In this document: positions 9,812-17,624 of the stretch, piece after piece | Layout of the letters: every line of letters starts with the position of its first letter | Numbering within the stretch: position 1 is the first letter of the stretch | IMG/VR virus record: IMGVR_UViG_3300028045_000001 | Coordinates: 175,961 to 239,960 of that record | Reading direction: 5' to 3' (one strand) | Length of the DNA: 64,000 bases | Source: a virus | The notes under the pieces: model-generated | Database searches by the model: none | What the model was told of the DNA's origin: nothing | What the model saw: the letters and a program-made list of their open reading frames with translations, nothing else | Made by a program: the position numbers and the translations under genes

Positions 9812-10273
9812 ATGGATGCAATGGTGAATACTGTAAAAGAACTTTTGAAGGAGGCATTTGGCGACGATGTAAAATATAGCTTGCTGGTTATTGAGTCGGC
9901 GACTAAAAGAAAACTATCTGTAATTTCCAATTTATCCTCTACTTTTGAACTATCGACATTTAAAGGATTGATAAAGTTTATAGAAAGTAATACAGATGCA
10001 TGGGTAGACCATGTCAAATATATTAGAGGGATTGTAGCTCGCCCGGATACCGAGGACGCCATAGTCATGGGTCTATTAAAAACTGTGTTTAAAGGCAATA
10101 GCATTATATTAAATATATCGTCTTCGAAAAGTCCAAGCCGGACCATGTCTTATATGATCCCCGCACACACCGGGACCACAGTCCCACTGGAGGCAATATA
10201 CATTAGGGTACATGACCTAGAAGTAAGAGAGGCCGTTAGAAAAATAGAGAGCGGATCTGTCCCCATACATTAA
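9812..10273 (+). CDS. Hypothetical protein, 153 residues
   Basis: The start ATG 9812 is preceded by GAGGAGG. The protein appears soluble and mixed alpha/beta, without cysteine clusters, membrane segments or a known motif. It is the first sizeable gene after the promoter-like element at 9606 and is followed 16 nt later by another unknown gene. Its position suggests an early host-takeover product, but nothing in the sequence shows a function. Confidence 0.6.
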   Translation: MDAMVNTVKELLKEAFGDDVKYSLLVIESATKRKLSVISNLSSTFELSTFKGLIKFIESNTDAWVDHVKYIRGIVARPDTEDAIVMGLLKTVFKGNSIILNISSSKSPSRTMSYMIPAHTGTTVPLEAIYIRVHDLEVREAVRKIESGSVPIH

Positions 10274-10289
10274 AAAAGGAGAATTCGAT

Positions 10290-10727
10290 ATGCAAGTGGT
10301 AGTGATAACTGGCGAAATAAAAGAACGAATAGAAAAAGCTATAGAACTCGCATCTAACAACCCAAGAACAGTAGACGCTCTAACCAAGCTGATGGAATCA
10401 ACTGATGAGTTGCCAGATGATTTTCATGCAGAGTACACCGTACTTATACCAATGGGTATCTCGGTTACATATACCCACGATGAAGCGATGGAAGGGTTGA
10501 TGTGTAGACATATTTCAATTTGTGGTAACGTAAAAGAAAAAGTAGTTGATCCCCATACTGTAAAAATGATAATGGAGGAGTATGGATTCATCAATACCCA
10601 TGTAAACGACCCAGAGCACGAAAAACGCCCGATAGTTCGCTTGGAGTATAATGACTCTGGAGCTGGGATCATCCATGCCCTCGAACCATTAGATGGAGAT
10701 ATGAGTAAACTGCGAAAACAGGCGTAG
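10290..10727 (+). CDS. Hypothetical acidic protein, 145 residues
   Basis: AAAAGGAG precedes ATG 10290. The protein is acidic and alpha-beta, with scattered histidines but no clear metal motif. It probably shares a transcript with 9812-10273, and a 43-nt hairpin follows at 10741. Family unknown. Confidence 0.6.
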   Translation: MQVVVITGEIKERIEKAIELASNNPRTVDALTKLMESTDELPDDFHAEYTVLIPMGISVTYTHDEAMEGLMCRHISICGNVKEKVVDPHTVKMIMEEYGFINTHVNDPEHEKRPIVRLEYNDSGAGIIHALEPLDGDMSKLRKQA

Positions 10728-10740
10728 TATACATAGTCCA

Positions 10741-10783
10741 GTGCCTAACAAGTACATAGCAATGCTATGTACTTGTTAGGCAC
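10741..10783 (+). terminator. 20-bp inverted repeat
   Basis: Perfect 20-bp stem with a 3-nt loop, 13 nt after the stop of the preceding gene. No T-tract. Confidence 0.55.
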
Positions 10784-10814
10784 AACTGATTTATAAATTA
10801 TAGGACGGTGATAA

Positions 10815-11048
10815 ATGGATAGTTCATACAACGATGGATTCAAAGCTGGAGTTTTAAATGGAAGGGAACAAGTGCTTGAAAACATGAGAGAGATCGCCGC
10901 CACAATTGATGTCTGTAGGGCTTCCTCAAACTACATAGAAAAACAATTACACATTGGGCATTCGACTATGTACGACATATATGAATATAAATCAAATCTA
11001 TTGGATACCTTATTAAATAAAATAGATGGGATGATGGTGGACGACTAA
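10815..11048 (+). CDS. Small helical protein, 77 residues
   Basis: TAGGACGG lies upstream of ATG 10815. The protein is predicted largely helical, with an N-terminal aromatic and glycine patch and a central stretch that could form a short coiled coil. Function unknown. It stands between a hairpin and the promoter-like motif at 11101. Confidence 0.55.
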   Translation: MDSSYNDGFKAGVLNGREQVLENMREIAATIDVCRASSNYIEKQLHIGHSTMYDIYEYKSNLLDTLLNKIDGMMVDD

Positions 11049-11100
11049 AATAGATGGGGGCAAGTGCCAAGTTATTGATTAGCGCTTATTAGATCTTTTC

Positions 11101-11113
11101 ATTTATATATTAC
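11101..11113 (+). promoter_or_regulatory. Promoter-like ATTTATATATTAC
   Basis: Identical to the elements at 9606 and 49392. It lies 49 nt before the first zinc-knuckle gene and is the best candidate promoter for the 11162-15784 block, which contains no other obvious promoter or hairpin until 15784. Confidence 0.6.
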
Positions 11114-11161
11114 TACTATGTGTAAGGTATATGTATGTAGTTTTTAATATAGGAGAATAAT

Positions 11162-11353
11162 ATGGAAATATGTCAAGTCGATGGATGTAATAGAAAACAC
11201 TATGTCAAGGGCCATTGTGAAAAACACAATAAAGAAATGCAGATATGCGGCAGGATACTCCCAGTTATAAAGTGTAAGTTCGAAGGATGCGATGAAGAGC
11301 GTTTTAAGGAGGGGTACTGTCATGGATGCTACATGCGGATGTATAAACCATGA
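11162..11353 (+). CDS. Two-repeat CCCH zinc-knuckle protein
   Basis: A 63-residue protein, TAGGAG upstream of ATG 11162. It holds two copies of a CxxxxC...(K/E)G(H/Y)CxxH repeat; in the second the last ligand position is Cys (CHGC). The repeat resembles the small zinc-binding module found next to HNH endonuclease domains in phages, but no HNH domain is present. It probably binds nucleic acid or protein. It is the most diverged of the three adjacent array genes. Confidence 0.7.
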   Translation: MEICQVDGCNRKHYVKGHCEKHNKEMQICGRILPVIKCKFEGCDEERFKEGYCHGCYMRMYKP

Positions 11354-11378
11354 CAGAATAACATCATAGGAGAATAAT

Positions 11379-12164
11379 ATGAAAATATGTAAGGTTGATG
11401 GATGTGATAGAAAACACCATGCTAAAGGTTACTGTCACAAACATTATCTACAAATACAAAAATATGGCAAGATCCTGCCAGATAGAGTTATAACTGTTGG
11501 ATGTAAAGTCGATAGATGCGATGAAAAGCACCATGCTAAAGGATACTGTAGGAAACACTATCTACAAGTGCAACAACATGGCAAGACCATGTCTGATAGA
11601 GTTAAGCCAGTTGGATGTAAAGTCGATAGATGTGATGGAAAACGCTATGCTAAAGGGTATTGTAGTAGACACTATCGACAAGTGCATAAGCGTGACAAGA
11701 TCCTGCCAGATAGAGTTAAGCCCGTTGGATGTAAAGTCGATAGATGTGACGGAAAACACTATGCTAAAGGGTATTGTAGCAAACATTATCGCCGGATGAG
11801 AAGACATGGTAAGATTCTGCCAGATAGAGTCAAACCCGTTGGATGTACAGTCGATAGATGTAATGAAGAGCGTGTAGCTAAGGGGTATTGTCACAAACAC
11901 TATCATCAGATGCAGAGGAAGGGCAAGCTCCTGCCAGATAGAGTTGTTGGATGTAAAGTTGATGGATGTAAGGGAAAACACTATGCTAAAGGCCACTGTA
12001 GGAAACATTATCTACAAATGCATAGGTACGGTAAGATCCTACCAGATAAAGTCAAACACGTTGGATGTAAATTCAAAGGATGTGATGAAAAATACAAAGC
12101 CAAGGGCTATTGTAATACACATTACAATCAAATATGGCGACTTGGCAAGATCATAGGAGAATGA
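11379..12164 (+). CDS. Seven-repeat CCCH zinc-knuckle protein
   Basis: The 261 residues consist almost entirely of seven tandem repeats of about 38 residues. Each contains CxxxxC, then AKGYC or AKGHC, then HY after two residues, and ends in a basic GKxLPDRV linker. The ligand pattern (three Cys, one His) is complete in all seven copies. Linkers are nearly identical, so the array grew recently by tandem duplication. The protein is strongly basic, which suits nucleic-acid binding along a groove, but the target is unknown. The ATG at 11379 has TAGGAGAATAAT upstream, the same leader as the neighbouring array genes. Confidence 0.8.
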   Translation: MKICKVDGCDRKHHAKGYCHKHYLQIQKYGKILPDRVITVGCKVDRCDEKHHAKGYCRKHYLQVQQHGKTMSDRVKPVGCKVDRCDGKRYAKGYCSRHYRQVHKRDKILPDRVKPVGCKVDRCDGKHYAKGYCSKHYRRMRRHGKILPDRVKPVGCTVDRCNEERVAKGYCHKHYHQMQRKGKLLPDRVVGCKVDGCKGKHYAKGHCRKHYLQMHRYGKILPDKVKHVGCKFKGCDEKYKAKGYCNTHYNQIWRLGKIIGE

Positions 12165-12597
12165 TATGAAAATATGTAAAGTTAGCTGGTGTGATAGGGG
12201 GCGTGTAGCTAAGGGGTATTGCATTACACACTACCAACAAATGCGGAGGAAGGGGAAGCTCCTACCAGACGGACCCGCAGTATGTAAAGTCGATGGGTGC
12301 GATGGAAAGCACTATGCTAAAGGCTACTGTCAAAAACACTATCTACAAATGCATAAGCGTGGCAAGACCATGCCAGATAGAGTTGCTGAATGTCAAGTCG
12401 ATGGGTGTGATAGAAAACACCATGCTAAAGGGTATTGTAGTAGACACTATCGACAAGTGCAAAAACATGGCAAGACCATGTCTGATAGAGTTATAACTGT
12501 TGGATGTAAAGTTGATGGATGTAAGAGAAAATACTATGCTAAAGGCCACTGTAGTAAACACTATCTACAAATATGGAAGCATGGTGAGATCATAAAA
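11379..12597 (+). repeat. Tandem ~114-bp repeats coding for zinc knuckles
   Basis: Eleven head-to-tail units of roughly 114 bp (seven in one gene, four in the next) with long near-identical stretches. Such repeats can expand, contract or recombine between the two genes. Confidence 0.75.
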
Positions 12598-12600
12598 TAA
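12166..12600 (+). CDS. Four-repeat CCCH zinc-knuckle protein
   Basis: 144 residues with four tandem copies of the same CxxxxC...AKGYCxxHY repeat and GKxxPDRV linker as the gene 1 nt upstream. All ligands are present except that repeat 1 has a diverged SWC spacer (its cysteines remain). The preceding stop and this start are separated by one base, so translation is probably coupled. Stretches nearly identical at DNA level to 11379-12164 suggest duplication of part of that gene. Confidence 0.78.
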   Translation: MKICKVSWCDRGRVAKGYCITHYQQMRRKGKLLPDGPAVCKVDGCDGKHYAKGYCQKHYLQMHKRGKTMPDRVAECQVDGCDRKHHAKGYCSRHYRQVQKHGKTMSDRVITVGCKVDGCKRKYYAKGHCSKHYLQIWKHGEIIK

Positions 12601-12640
12601 AAGTGTGCACTTAATCACACGCGATAGGAGGTAGTTGGAC

Positions 12641-13120
12641 ATGCACGAATGCATAGGTTCGTCTGTAATCCATGCGATGATGGCAGATGATGACTCGTAT
12701 ATAGCGCAGGAATTGTACGACTATTGCGCCTATAGTTTCGACAGAGATATTTATTTAGAAAGTGTCAATGAAAACTTCGAGATTATTCCTGGACTATTAA
12801 GAACCACTATGCGATCTGATACAGCCACCAATATGTATGTACTGACGGTGCACACTCTATGTGGATATGTGCTCACTATCCATACATCCAATAATTCGGG
12901 GTTACTTGATGCTTCTGGTGGGATCCTACAATTTAAAGACGTGTATATAGGTAAACACATATTGACATATTCTGGTGGATATGTTGGACCCGGTAGAATC
13001 CTCGACATCAAATGGGCTTGTTGCGCCATACCTTACTATGTGGACCTATACATGGACTACGGGATAAACTACCCCATTATTGATGGGGCAATAGTGCCAC
13101 CGATTAAATCAATTCTATAA
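12641..13120 (+). CDS. Degenerate Hint-like protein 1
   Basis: Start ATG 12641 rather than TTG 12635, because AGGAGG ends 9 nt upstream. The 159-residue protein follows the Hint (hedgehog/intein) order. It has a Cys near the N-terminus (MHEC), an acidic helix, an IYLESVNEN strand, a YVLTVHT strand, an IHTSNNS segment where inteins have TxxH, an IGKHIL turn, then a final PIIDGAIVP strand where inteins end NGIxVHN. The block-B His and the terminal Asn are absent, so splicing is unlikely. It is closest to the sixth member at 15275. The fold assignment is my inference from motif order. Confidence 0.6.
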   Translation: MHECIGSSVIHAMMADDDSYIAQELYDYCAYSFDRDIYLESVNENFEIIPGLLRTTMRSDTATNMYVLTVHTLCGYVLTIHTSNNSGLLDASGGILQFKDVYIGKHILTYSGGYVGPGRILDIKWACCAIPYYVDLYMDYGINYPIIDGAIVPPIKSIL

Positions 13121-13135
13121 GGGAGGACGAATAAC

Positions 13136-13657
13136 GTGACTCACTATGGTACAAAAGAGTCCAAAGTATATGGAACATTATTCGGCGAGAACGAGTACAC
13201 TCTTGAAGATCTATTCGAATACTACTACGTGAGTATGTATGAGACCGATGAGCTCCCATATGCATTCGAGGAACTCGATGTCCCGACGTACATAGACAGT
13301 GTTGACAACAGAGGCTATTTAGTGCCAGCAGCGCTGATGGATATGTACTATGTTGGCGATCACCACTTATGCTACAGGATAACTACACAAGCTAATAATT
13401 ACAATTGTAATATTATTTCAACTAAAACTTCCAGGGACAGTTATTTTGTAGGGGTAGGAGGAGAGCTATTGCACGTGAGCCAATTGCAACAAGGTACTTC
13501 GATATTGGTATGCCCATTCCCTCCAGATGGAAATTTGTCCATAGGAGTGATAAGCGATGTAACTATATTGCCTCCAGAAGAAATATATGGGATAGTATTA
13601 GAGGCCGATGTACAATACTACATCAAGGATGGGTTTGTAGTCCCATCGAACACATAA
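13136..13657 (+). CDS. Degenerate Hint-like protein 2
   Basis: GTG start at 13136 with GGGAGGA upstream. The 173 residues contain the most complete Hint-like series: YTLEDLFEYY helix, YIDSVDNRGYLVPA, LCYRITTQ, TKTSRDSYFVGVGGELLHVS, QLQQGTSIL, then IYGIVLEA and YYIKDGFVVPSN at the end. This mirrors intein blocks A, B, F and G, with TxxH changed to TxxS and the terminal HN changed to SN. The N-terminal nucleophile position holds no Cys. The chain ends one residue after the Asn, so there is no extein. Function unknown. Confidence 0.62.
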   Translation: MTHYGTKESKVYGTLFGENEYTLEDLFEYYYVSMYETDELPYAFEELDVPTYIDSVDNRGYLVPAALMDMYYVGDHHLCYRITTQANNYNCNIISTKTSRDSYFVGVGGELLHVSQLQQGTSILVCPFPPDGNLSIGVISDVTILPPEEIYGIVLEADVQYYIKDGFVVPSNT

Positions 13658-13673
13658 TAGTTGGAGAATAAAT

Positions 13674-14156
13674 ATGCACTATTGTACCATATGCGCAGAA
13701 GCAACATATGAAAATAGATGGTTATACACCATGTTTGATATAATTGAGATGCTTAAGCAACCGGACAGCTTATTAGTAGATGGAATAAATGCGAACGGAG
13801 AAACTATACTGACACCAGTACTCGGACTTAGTCCTGCTAAAGAAGCATCGTGCTACACCGTGGTAGCCAGAGTAGTACGTGGACTCACATATTCAATGGC
13901 GACGCGCACTTCTTCGGATAGTTATTTTGTTAAACTAGGTGGCGAACTAGTGGCAGTGACCCAACTTAAAGAAGGAGCAACTATATTGATGCATCCATAC
14001 ATGAATGCTTTGACGCCAGGGGTGGTCTTGAGTATTAGCGTAGACCAGATAAGAACAATGTGGGCATTAGAAGTAGACTATAAAACACCATATTACATTA
14101 AAGATGGGTTCGTAGTACCATCAAACAATATATTACAATTGGCCAACATGAGGTGA
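13674..14156 (+). CDS. Degenerate Hint-like protein 3
   Basis: TTGGAGAATAAAT precedes ATG 13674. 160 residues, starting MHYCT (Cys at position 4) and continuing with a long helix, an INANGETILTPVL strand pair, SSDSYFVKLGGELVAVTQL, KEGATIL, then ALEVDYKTPYYIKDGFVVPSN. The C-terminal strand is almost identical to that of the preceding gene, marking a duplication. The intein block-B histidine is replaced by serine. Same proposed Hint-like fold. Confidence 0.6.
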   Translation: MHYCTICAEATYENRWLYTMFDIIEMLKQPDSLLVDGINANGETILTPVLGLSPAKEASCYTVVARVVRGLTYSMATRTSSDSYFVKLGGELVAVTQLKEGATILMHPYMNALTPGVVLSISVDQIRTMWALEVDYKTPYYIKDGFVVPSNNILQLANMR

Positions 14157-14160
14157 TTGA

Positions 14161-14685
14161 ATGTACTATTTATCTGAATGTGAATATTTTCTTCATAGGA
14201 GCAAACGATACGATCTGCCCGAACTAAGTAAACAGACCGAATGTGGCACCATGCCTTCAATACAATTGCTCTCTATTAATAACAATGGTGGATTCCAAAT
14301 AGCCAATATACTGAGTGTGAATCAACTCAGTTACATAGATATACGCTACTTCGTTGCGGTTAGATCGCCTATATGTGAACATGGTCGTAGGGTAGATGAC
14401 ATATTCGCATTGAATGCTGCGCCCAACACTACATTTATTAAATTGGGAGGAGAGCCAATAAGAGCATCTCAATTAAAGAAGGGCCTCGCTATACTAATGT
14501 GTTCTCCGGAATTACAAGTAATAGAGGGGTCTGCTGCTAATGTGGGATACGGTGTGGTGGAGTCTATAACTGAATTACGCGATAGTAACATTTATGGCGT
14601 GGAACTTGAAGCTGACGATATCGCATACAACATTAAGAATAATTTCATTATTGCCAATGCTATGGCCATACAGGCGCTTAACTAA
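14161..14685 (+). CDS. Degenerate Hint-like protein 4
   Basis: Starts 4 nt after the previous stop, with the GAGGTGA of that gene's end as ribosome site. 174 residues. The array signature is present as TTFIKLGGEPIRASQLKKGLAIL, then IYGVELEADDIAYNIKNNFIIAN. It is more diverged at the N-terminus (MYYLSEC) and the terminal PSN is IAN. Same family by order of motifs and length. Confidence 0.58.
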   Translation: MYYLSECEYFLHRSKRYDLPELSKQTECGTMPSIQLLSINNNGGFQIANILSVNQLSYIDIRYFVAVRSPICEHGRRVDDIFALNAAPNTTFIKLGGEPIRASQLKKGLAILMCSPELQVIEGSAANVGYGVVESITELRDSNIYGVELEADDIAYNIKNNFIIANAMAIQALN

Positions 14686-14700
14686 TTTGGGGATTTATAA

Positions 14701-15267
14701 ATGTATTACGGAACAGAAGATACTTATGTACATTACAATGGATTAGATGTCACTCTATCAGAACTACATGACCGCAATATGGTCAATGATAGTGGGGGAA
14801 GGCCTATGTCCATTTACGGCATAAGCAAGTACGGCAATCTAATGGCCGCTAATATAGTAGCGACACAGTACGTTGGCGAGCTAATGTGCCGTACGGTGAC
14901 TGCAGTACCTAACGGATATCTTGGTGAAACATGCAGAATAACTATCGCCCATTACAGTTACTTTGTTGGAATTGGGGGACAGTTAATAAAAAGTGCACAG
15001 TTACAAAAAGGCGCGACAGTTGCAGTGTTCCCAAACTACATGTACCTGCCACATGTCCCAAAGAACTTGTGTCGATTTATAACACCTGGAAGAATATCCC
15101 ACATAAGTAAAACATCCATTAAAAAGATATACTGCTTAGCACCATCGACATATATCCCAGTTTTAATTGATAGTGGATTCATCACTTCCCACGACCAATG
15201 GGAGTACTGCAGGGCCTTCCAACAATCACCAATCTACAAAAGAATACAACTTATTGGAAAGGATTAA
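14701..15267 (+). CDS. Degenerate Hint-like protein 5
   Basis: 188 residues, preceded by GGGGATTTATAA. It has MYYGTED at the N-terminus, the HYSYFVGIGGQLIKSAQL and QKGATVAVF segments, then a diverged C-terminal strand (IPVLIDSGFITSHDQ) and an extra 20-residue tail. It lacks the C-terminal PSN. Of the six array members it has drifted furthest in the last third. Confidence 0.55.
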   Translation: MYYGTEDTYVHYNGLDVTLSELHDRNMVNDSGGRPMSIYGISKYGNLMAANIVATQYVGELMCRTVTAVPNGYLGETCRITIAHYSYFVGIGGQLIKSAQLQKGATVAVFPNYMYLPHVPKNLCRFITPGRISHISKTSIKKIYCLAPSTYIPVLIDSGFITSHDQWEYCRAFQQSPIYKRIQLIGKD

Positions 15268-15274
15268 TAAATAT

Positions 15275-15784
15275 ATGTATATGTGCACAAAGGAATCAGT
15301 CGTATATGCAATGGCCCGTGGGGATGGAGCTTACGTGGCATGTAATCTTTTTGACTCGCACAATTGGGACATCAATGAGGGCATATTTATTGAGAGTATA
15401 GACAATGAGTTTGCTCCGATGCCATCTCTGTTGTATGGGATAATAAAGACCGGCAATAAAAGCATATTTTGTGTTGAGATACTCACTGCATCAAAGGTTG
15501 ACATTACGATACACATGTCTATAGACTCATGTTTAATTGATCTCTGTGGAGGTATAATAAAACCTATAAATGTATCTATTGGTAAACATGTGCTAACATT
15601 TAAAGGCACCGTTATTGAACCGGGCGTAATAACTAACATCACGCGGTCCGAGGCAACGATGACATATTGTTTAGATCTGCACTTGGGTGAGGATACCGAA
15701 GAATATGTATGTTATCCGGTGATAGATGGTGTAGTGGTCCCAGCATTTAATCATAGGGATGCATCCAGCAGGGTAGACTTTTAG
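15275..15784 (+). CDS. Degenerate Hint-like protein 6
   Basis: A longer frame opens at 15167 inside the preceding gene, but ATG 15275 lies 8 nt after that gene's stop and gives the family N-terminus MYMCT (Cys at position 4). The 169 residues show IFIESIDNE, FCVEILT, IHMSIDSCLIDLCGG, IGKHVL and a closing PVIDGVVVPAFN. It pairs with the first array gene. The final Asn is kept but the preceding His is Phe. A strong bidirectional hairpin overlaps the stop codon. Confidence 0.58.
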   Translation: MYMCTKESVVYAMARGDGAYVACNLFDSHNWDINEGIFIESIDNEFAPMPSLLYGIIKTGNKSIFCVEILTASKVDITIHMSIDSCLIDLCGGIIKPINVSIGKHVLTFKGTVIEPGVITNITRSEATMTYCLDLHLGEDTEEYVCYPVIDGVVVPAFNHRDASSRVDF

Positions 15785-15823
15785 CACTCCGATACTGTCC
15801 ACTGATGGACAGTATCGGAGTGC
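15784..15823. terminator. Bidirectional terminator between convergent genes
   Basis: Perfect 18-bp stem with a 4-nt loop, followed on the plus strand by a run of eight T (15830-15837). It lies between the end of the Hint-like array and the end of the minus-strand beta-prime gene, so it can serve both. It is one of only two hairpins in the window followed by a T-run. Confidence 0.75.
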
Positions 15824-15839
15824 CGGATATTTTTTTTAT

Positions 15840-17534
15840 TTACTGCAATGCCTCTATCTCTGTCGGTAAGAATGGCCTCGTCAAAGCATATAAGTTTGCT
15901 TTTGTAAATCCATTATGTTCGAACCTAAGTTTCCTATCTGGCGTTATAACTCCATTCAGTGAGAATAAGAAATCTTCTATGTTTTTATTTGCCTCTGTGG
16001 TTAGTATAGCGGAGCCATTGAGTGCATCGCCATCATAGTCAGCGTCAAAAGTACTTAAGGTTCCAGGATGAACGATCATCGAATCTACATATCCGTTACC
16101 GATTATTGGGTAATGGGGAAGTGTTATGAATACATCTGGATCGAACATAGTCGTTAGCCTAACCAATCTATCTGGCTTCGTGGTCGCAACTCTTATCCTT
16201 GGAGTTATAGTGTTATCGTCATTAGTTACTGGGTATCTGGTACATAGGCCATGTTTTCCTTTTGTGGCATGAAATGCAACTATGTAGAACATCTCGATGT
16301 AAGTTAACGGTCGTATATAGCTCTTATCTATATCGCCTTCACGATATGTCGATAACTCATTTATATCCCTAAAGATTATAACTTGCTCACCATCATCATA
16401 GACATTATAAATGTTCCATGTCTTACCATCAAGATCTTCCAGAGTAACGTTACTTGCTCTAAACGAGGCATCCTCAAATCTTTTAATGGTAGTACTAATT
16501 CCGTCAGAAGATACAAATCGATCTCGCATTTTTGGGGATATTTCAGTATAATGTAAGGACAGGCTCTTTGGGTCAATTACAGGTATCTGAGTAGAGGTTT
16601 CTTGCACCACCTGATTAAAGAACATTCTTTTAAGATAGTATATAGCTATCGGTTGAGTTACATTTATTGATTGTAGTGTCCCCATAATACACTCGTGGGA
16701 TTTCAACATCCTAGGATCAGTCGGAGAGTCTCCCGCTATTGTTGCAGCACTGATCACATTTCTTGCGCCATGTACTATACTTCGTTTTTGAAATTTGTCT
16801 TGAGCCCAACCATGTTTGTCGCTCATGAAATTCGTATAGTAATCAAAGATCTCATTAGCCTTTCTTTGGATAGCGTATCTAACAGTATCATATACTGGAT
16901 TTACTTTATAACTACCAGACGGCAAAGCCTGTGATAAGGCTATCAATGACATATATAGTTTGTTGGCATCGTCGTAGTTATCGATGTCGCCCATATTAAT
17001 ATCTCTGATGCCGGCCATCATAATTAGATATTTGTCGATATGCATACTTTCTATATGGTTATCTATCAGCTTTACTTTATAGCTCCGCTGTAAAGATTTG
17101 CTCGCTTTAAATTTTATTTTTTGTACATACTCCATAAAGAAACTATATCCTGTGCGAGCACGCTCGTCCTCTCTATCGATTTTAATTAAATCGCCAACTT
17201 CTTCATCAAAGTATGCAAAAGTATTACTCGACATTATTTCTCCGTATAATTTTTTTAGGGAGAGGAGGGTCTTGTATATTTTTGGATGAAATATCTTTGT
17301 CCTAAGGTTTATGTAGCCAAAATTTAACATCCTTTCAGGAGAACCTATTTCCCCAAAAATAGTTTGACTGAATAATCCATTTGGATCTAATTCATTGCTG
17401 GAGGGGACACGTATAAATTGTGAGGTAACTTCCCCAATATTGTTTTCTTTTATGTATTTGTCTACATCAAGTAAAGCTATTTTATACGGTTCTTTAGTGT
17501 CAGTGATTGTTGGCTCTTCTATTTGTATACTCAT
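15840..17534 (-). CDS. Phage multi-subunit RNA polymerase, beta-prime subunit N-terminal part
   Basis: 564 residues. Near the C-terminus DADYDGD (about 497-503) matches the Mg-binding NADFDGD loop of beta-prime with all three aspartates kept. The N-terminal GLFSQTIFG (about 53-61) matches GLFxxxIFG of beta-prime. The zinc-ribbon cysteines that normally follow are missing. The chain ends about 60 residues past the catalytic loop, so the rest must come from another gene; 1806-3923 carries a beta-prime C-terminal half. It is the only minus-strand gene here. Its place next to the tape-measure gene recalls phiKZ, where virion polymerase genes lie beside the tape-measure-like gene, so the virion enzyme is likely. 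Confidence 0.88.
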   Translation of the reverse strand: MSIQIEEPTITDTKEPYKIALLDVDKYIKENNIGEVTSQFIRVPSSNELDPNGLFSQTIFGEIGSPERMLNFGYINLRTKIFHPKIYKTLLSLKKLYGEIMSSNTFAYFDEEVGDLIKIDREDERARTGYSFFMEYVQKIKFKASKSLQRSYKVKLIDNHIESMHIDKYLIMMAGIRDINMGDIDNYDDANKLYMSLIALSQALPSGSYKVNPVYDTVRYAIQRKANEIFDYYTNFMSDKHGWAQDKFQKRSIVHGARNVISAATIAGDSPTDPRMLKSHECIMGTLQSINVTQPIAIYYLKRMFFNQVVQETSTQIPVIDPKSLSLHYTEISPKMRDRFVSSDGISTTIKRFEDASFRASNVTLEDLDGKTWNIYNVYDDGEQVIIFRDINELSTYREGDIDKSYIRPLTYIEMFYIVAFHATKGKHGLCTRYPVTNDDNTITPRIRVATTKPDRLVRLTTMFDPDVFITLPHYPIIGNGYVDSMIVHPGTLSTFDADYDGDALNGSAILTTEANKNIEDFLFSLNGVITPDRKLRFEHNGFTKANLYALTRPFLPTEIEALQ

Positions 17535-17539
17535 GCGTA

Positions 17540-17600
17540 TCCACCTTTTTTATATAGTAACTTATTATATACTTTACAATAGTAGTTATATATAATAATT
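17540..17600. promoter_or_regulatory. Divergent promoter region
   Basis: The 90-nt gap between the divergent genes is extremely AT-rich. On the plus strand it holds TATTATATAC (17563-17572) 53 nt before ATG 17625. On the minus strand GTTACTATATAA, facing the beta-prime gene, is the likely counterpart. Confidence 0.5.
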
Positions 17601-17624
17601 TGACTCTAACAAAAAGGATGCGTC

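Noticed and set aside
11562-12008. Minus-strand open frame in the zinc-knuckle array
   Set aside because: Its repeated hydrophobic translation simply mirrors the 114-bp repeats and has no start signal.
11379-12600. CRISPR-like array
   Set aside because: The repeats are coding, about 114 bp long and contiguous, with no unique spacers of constant size.
15167-15274. Longer start for the sixth Hint-like protein
   Set aside because: It lies inside the preceding gene in another frame. ATG 15275 follows that gene's stop and restores the family N-terminus.
12641-15784. Active inteins
   Set aside because: No exteins flank the domains, the block-B His is replaced, and most copies lack the Cys1 or His-Asn ends needed for splicing.
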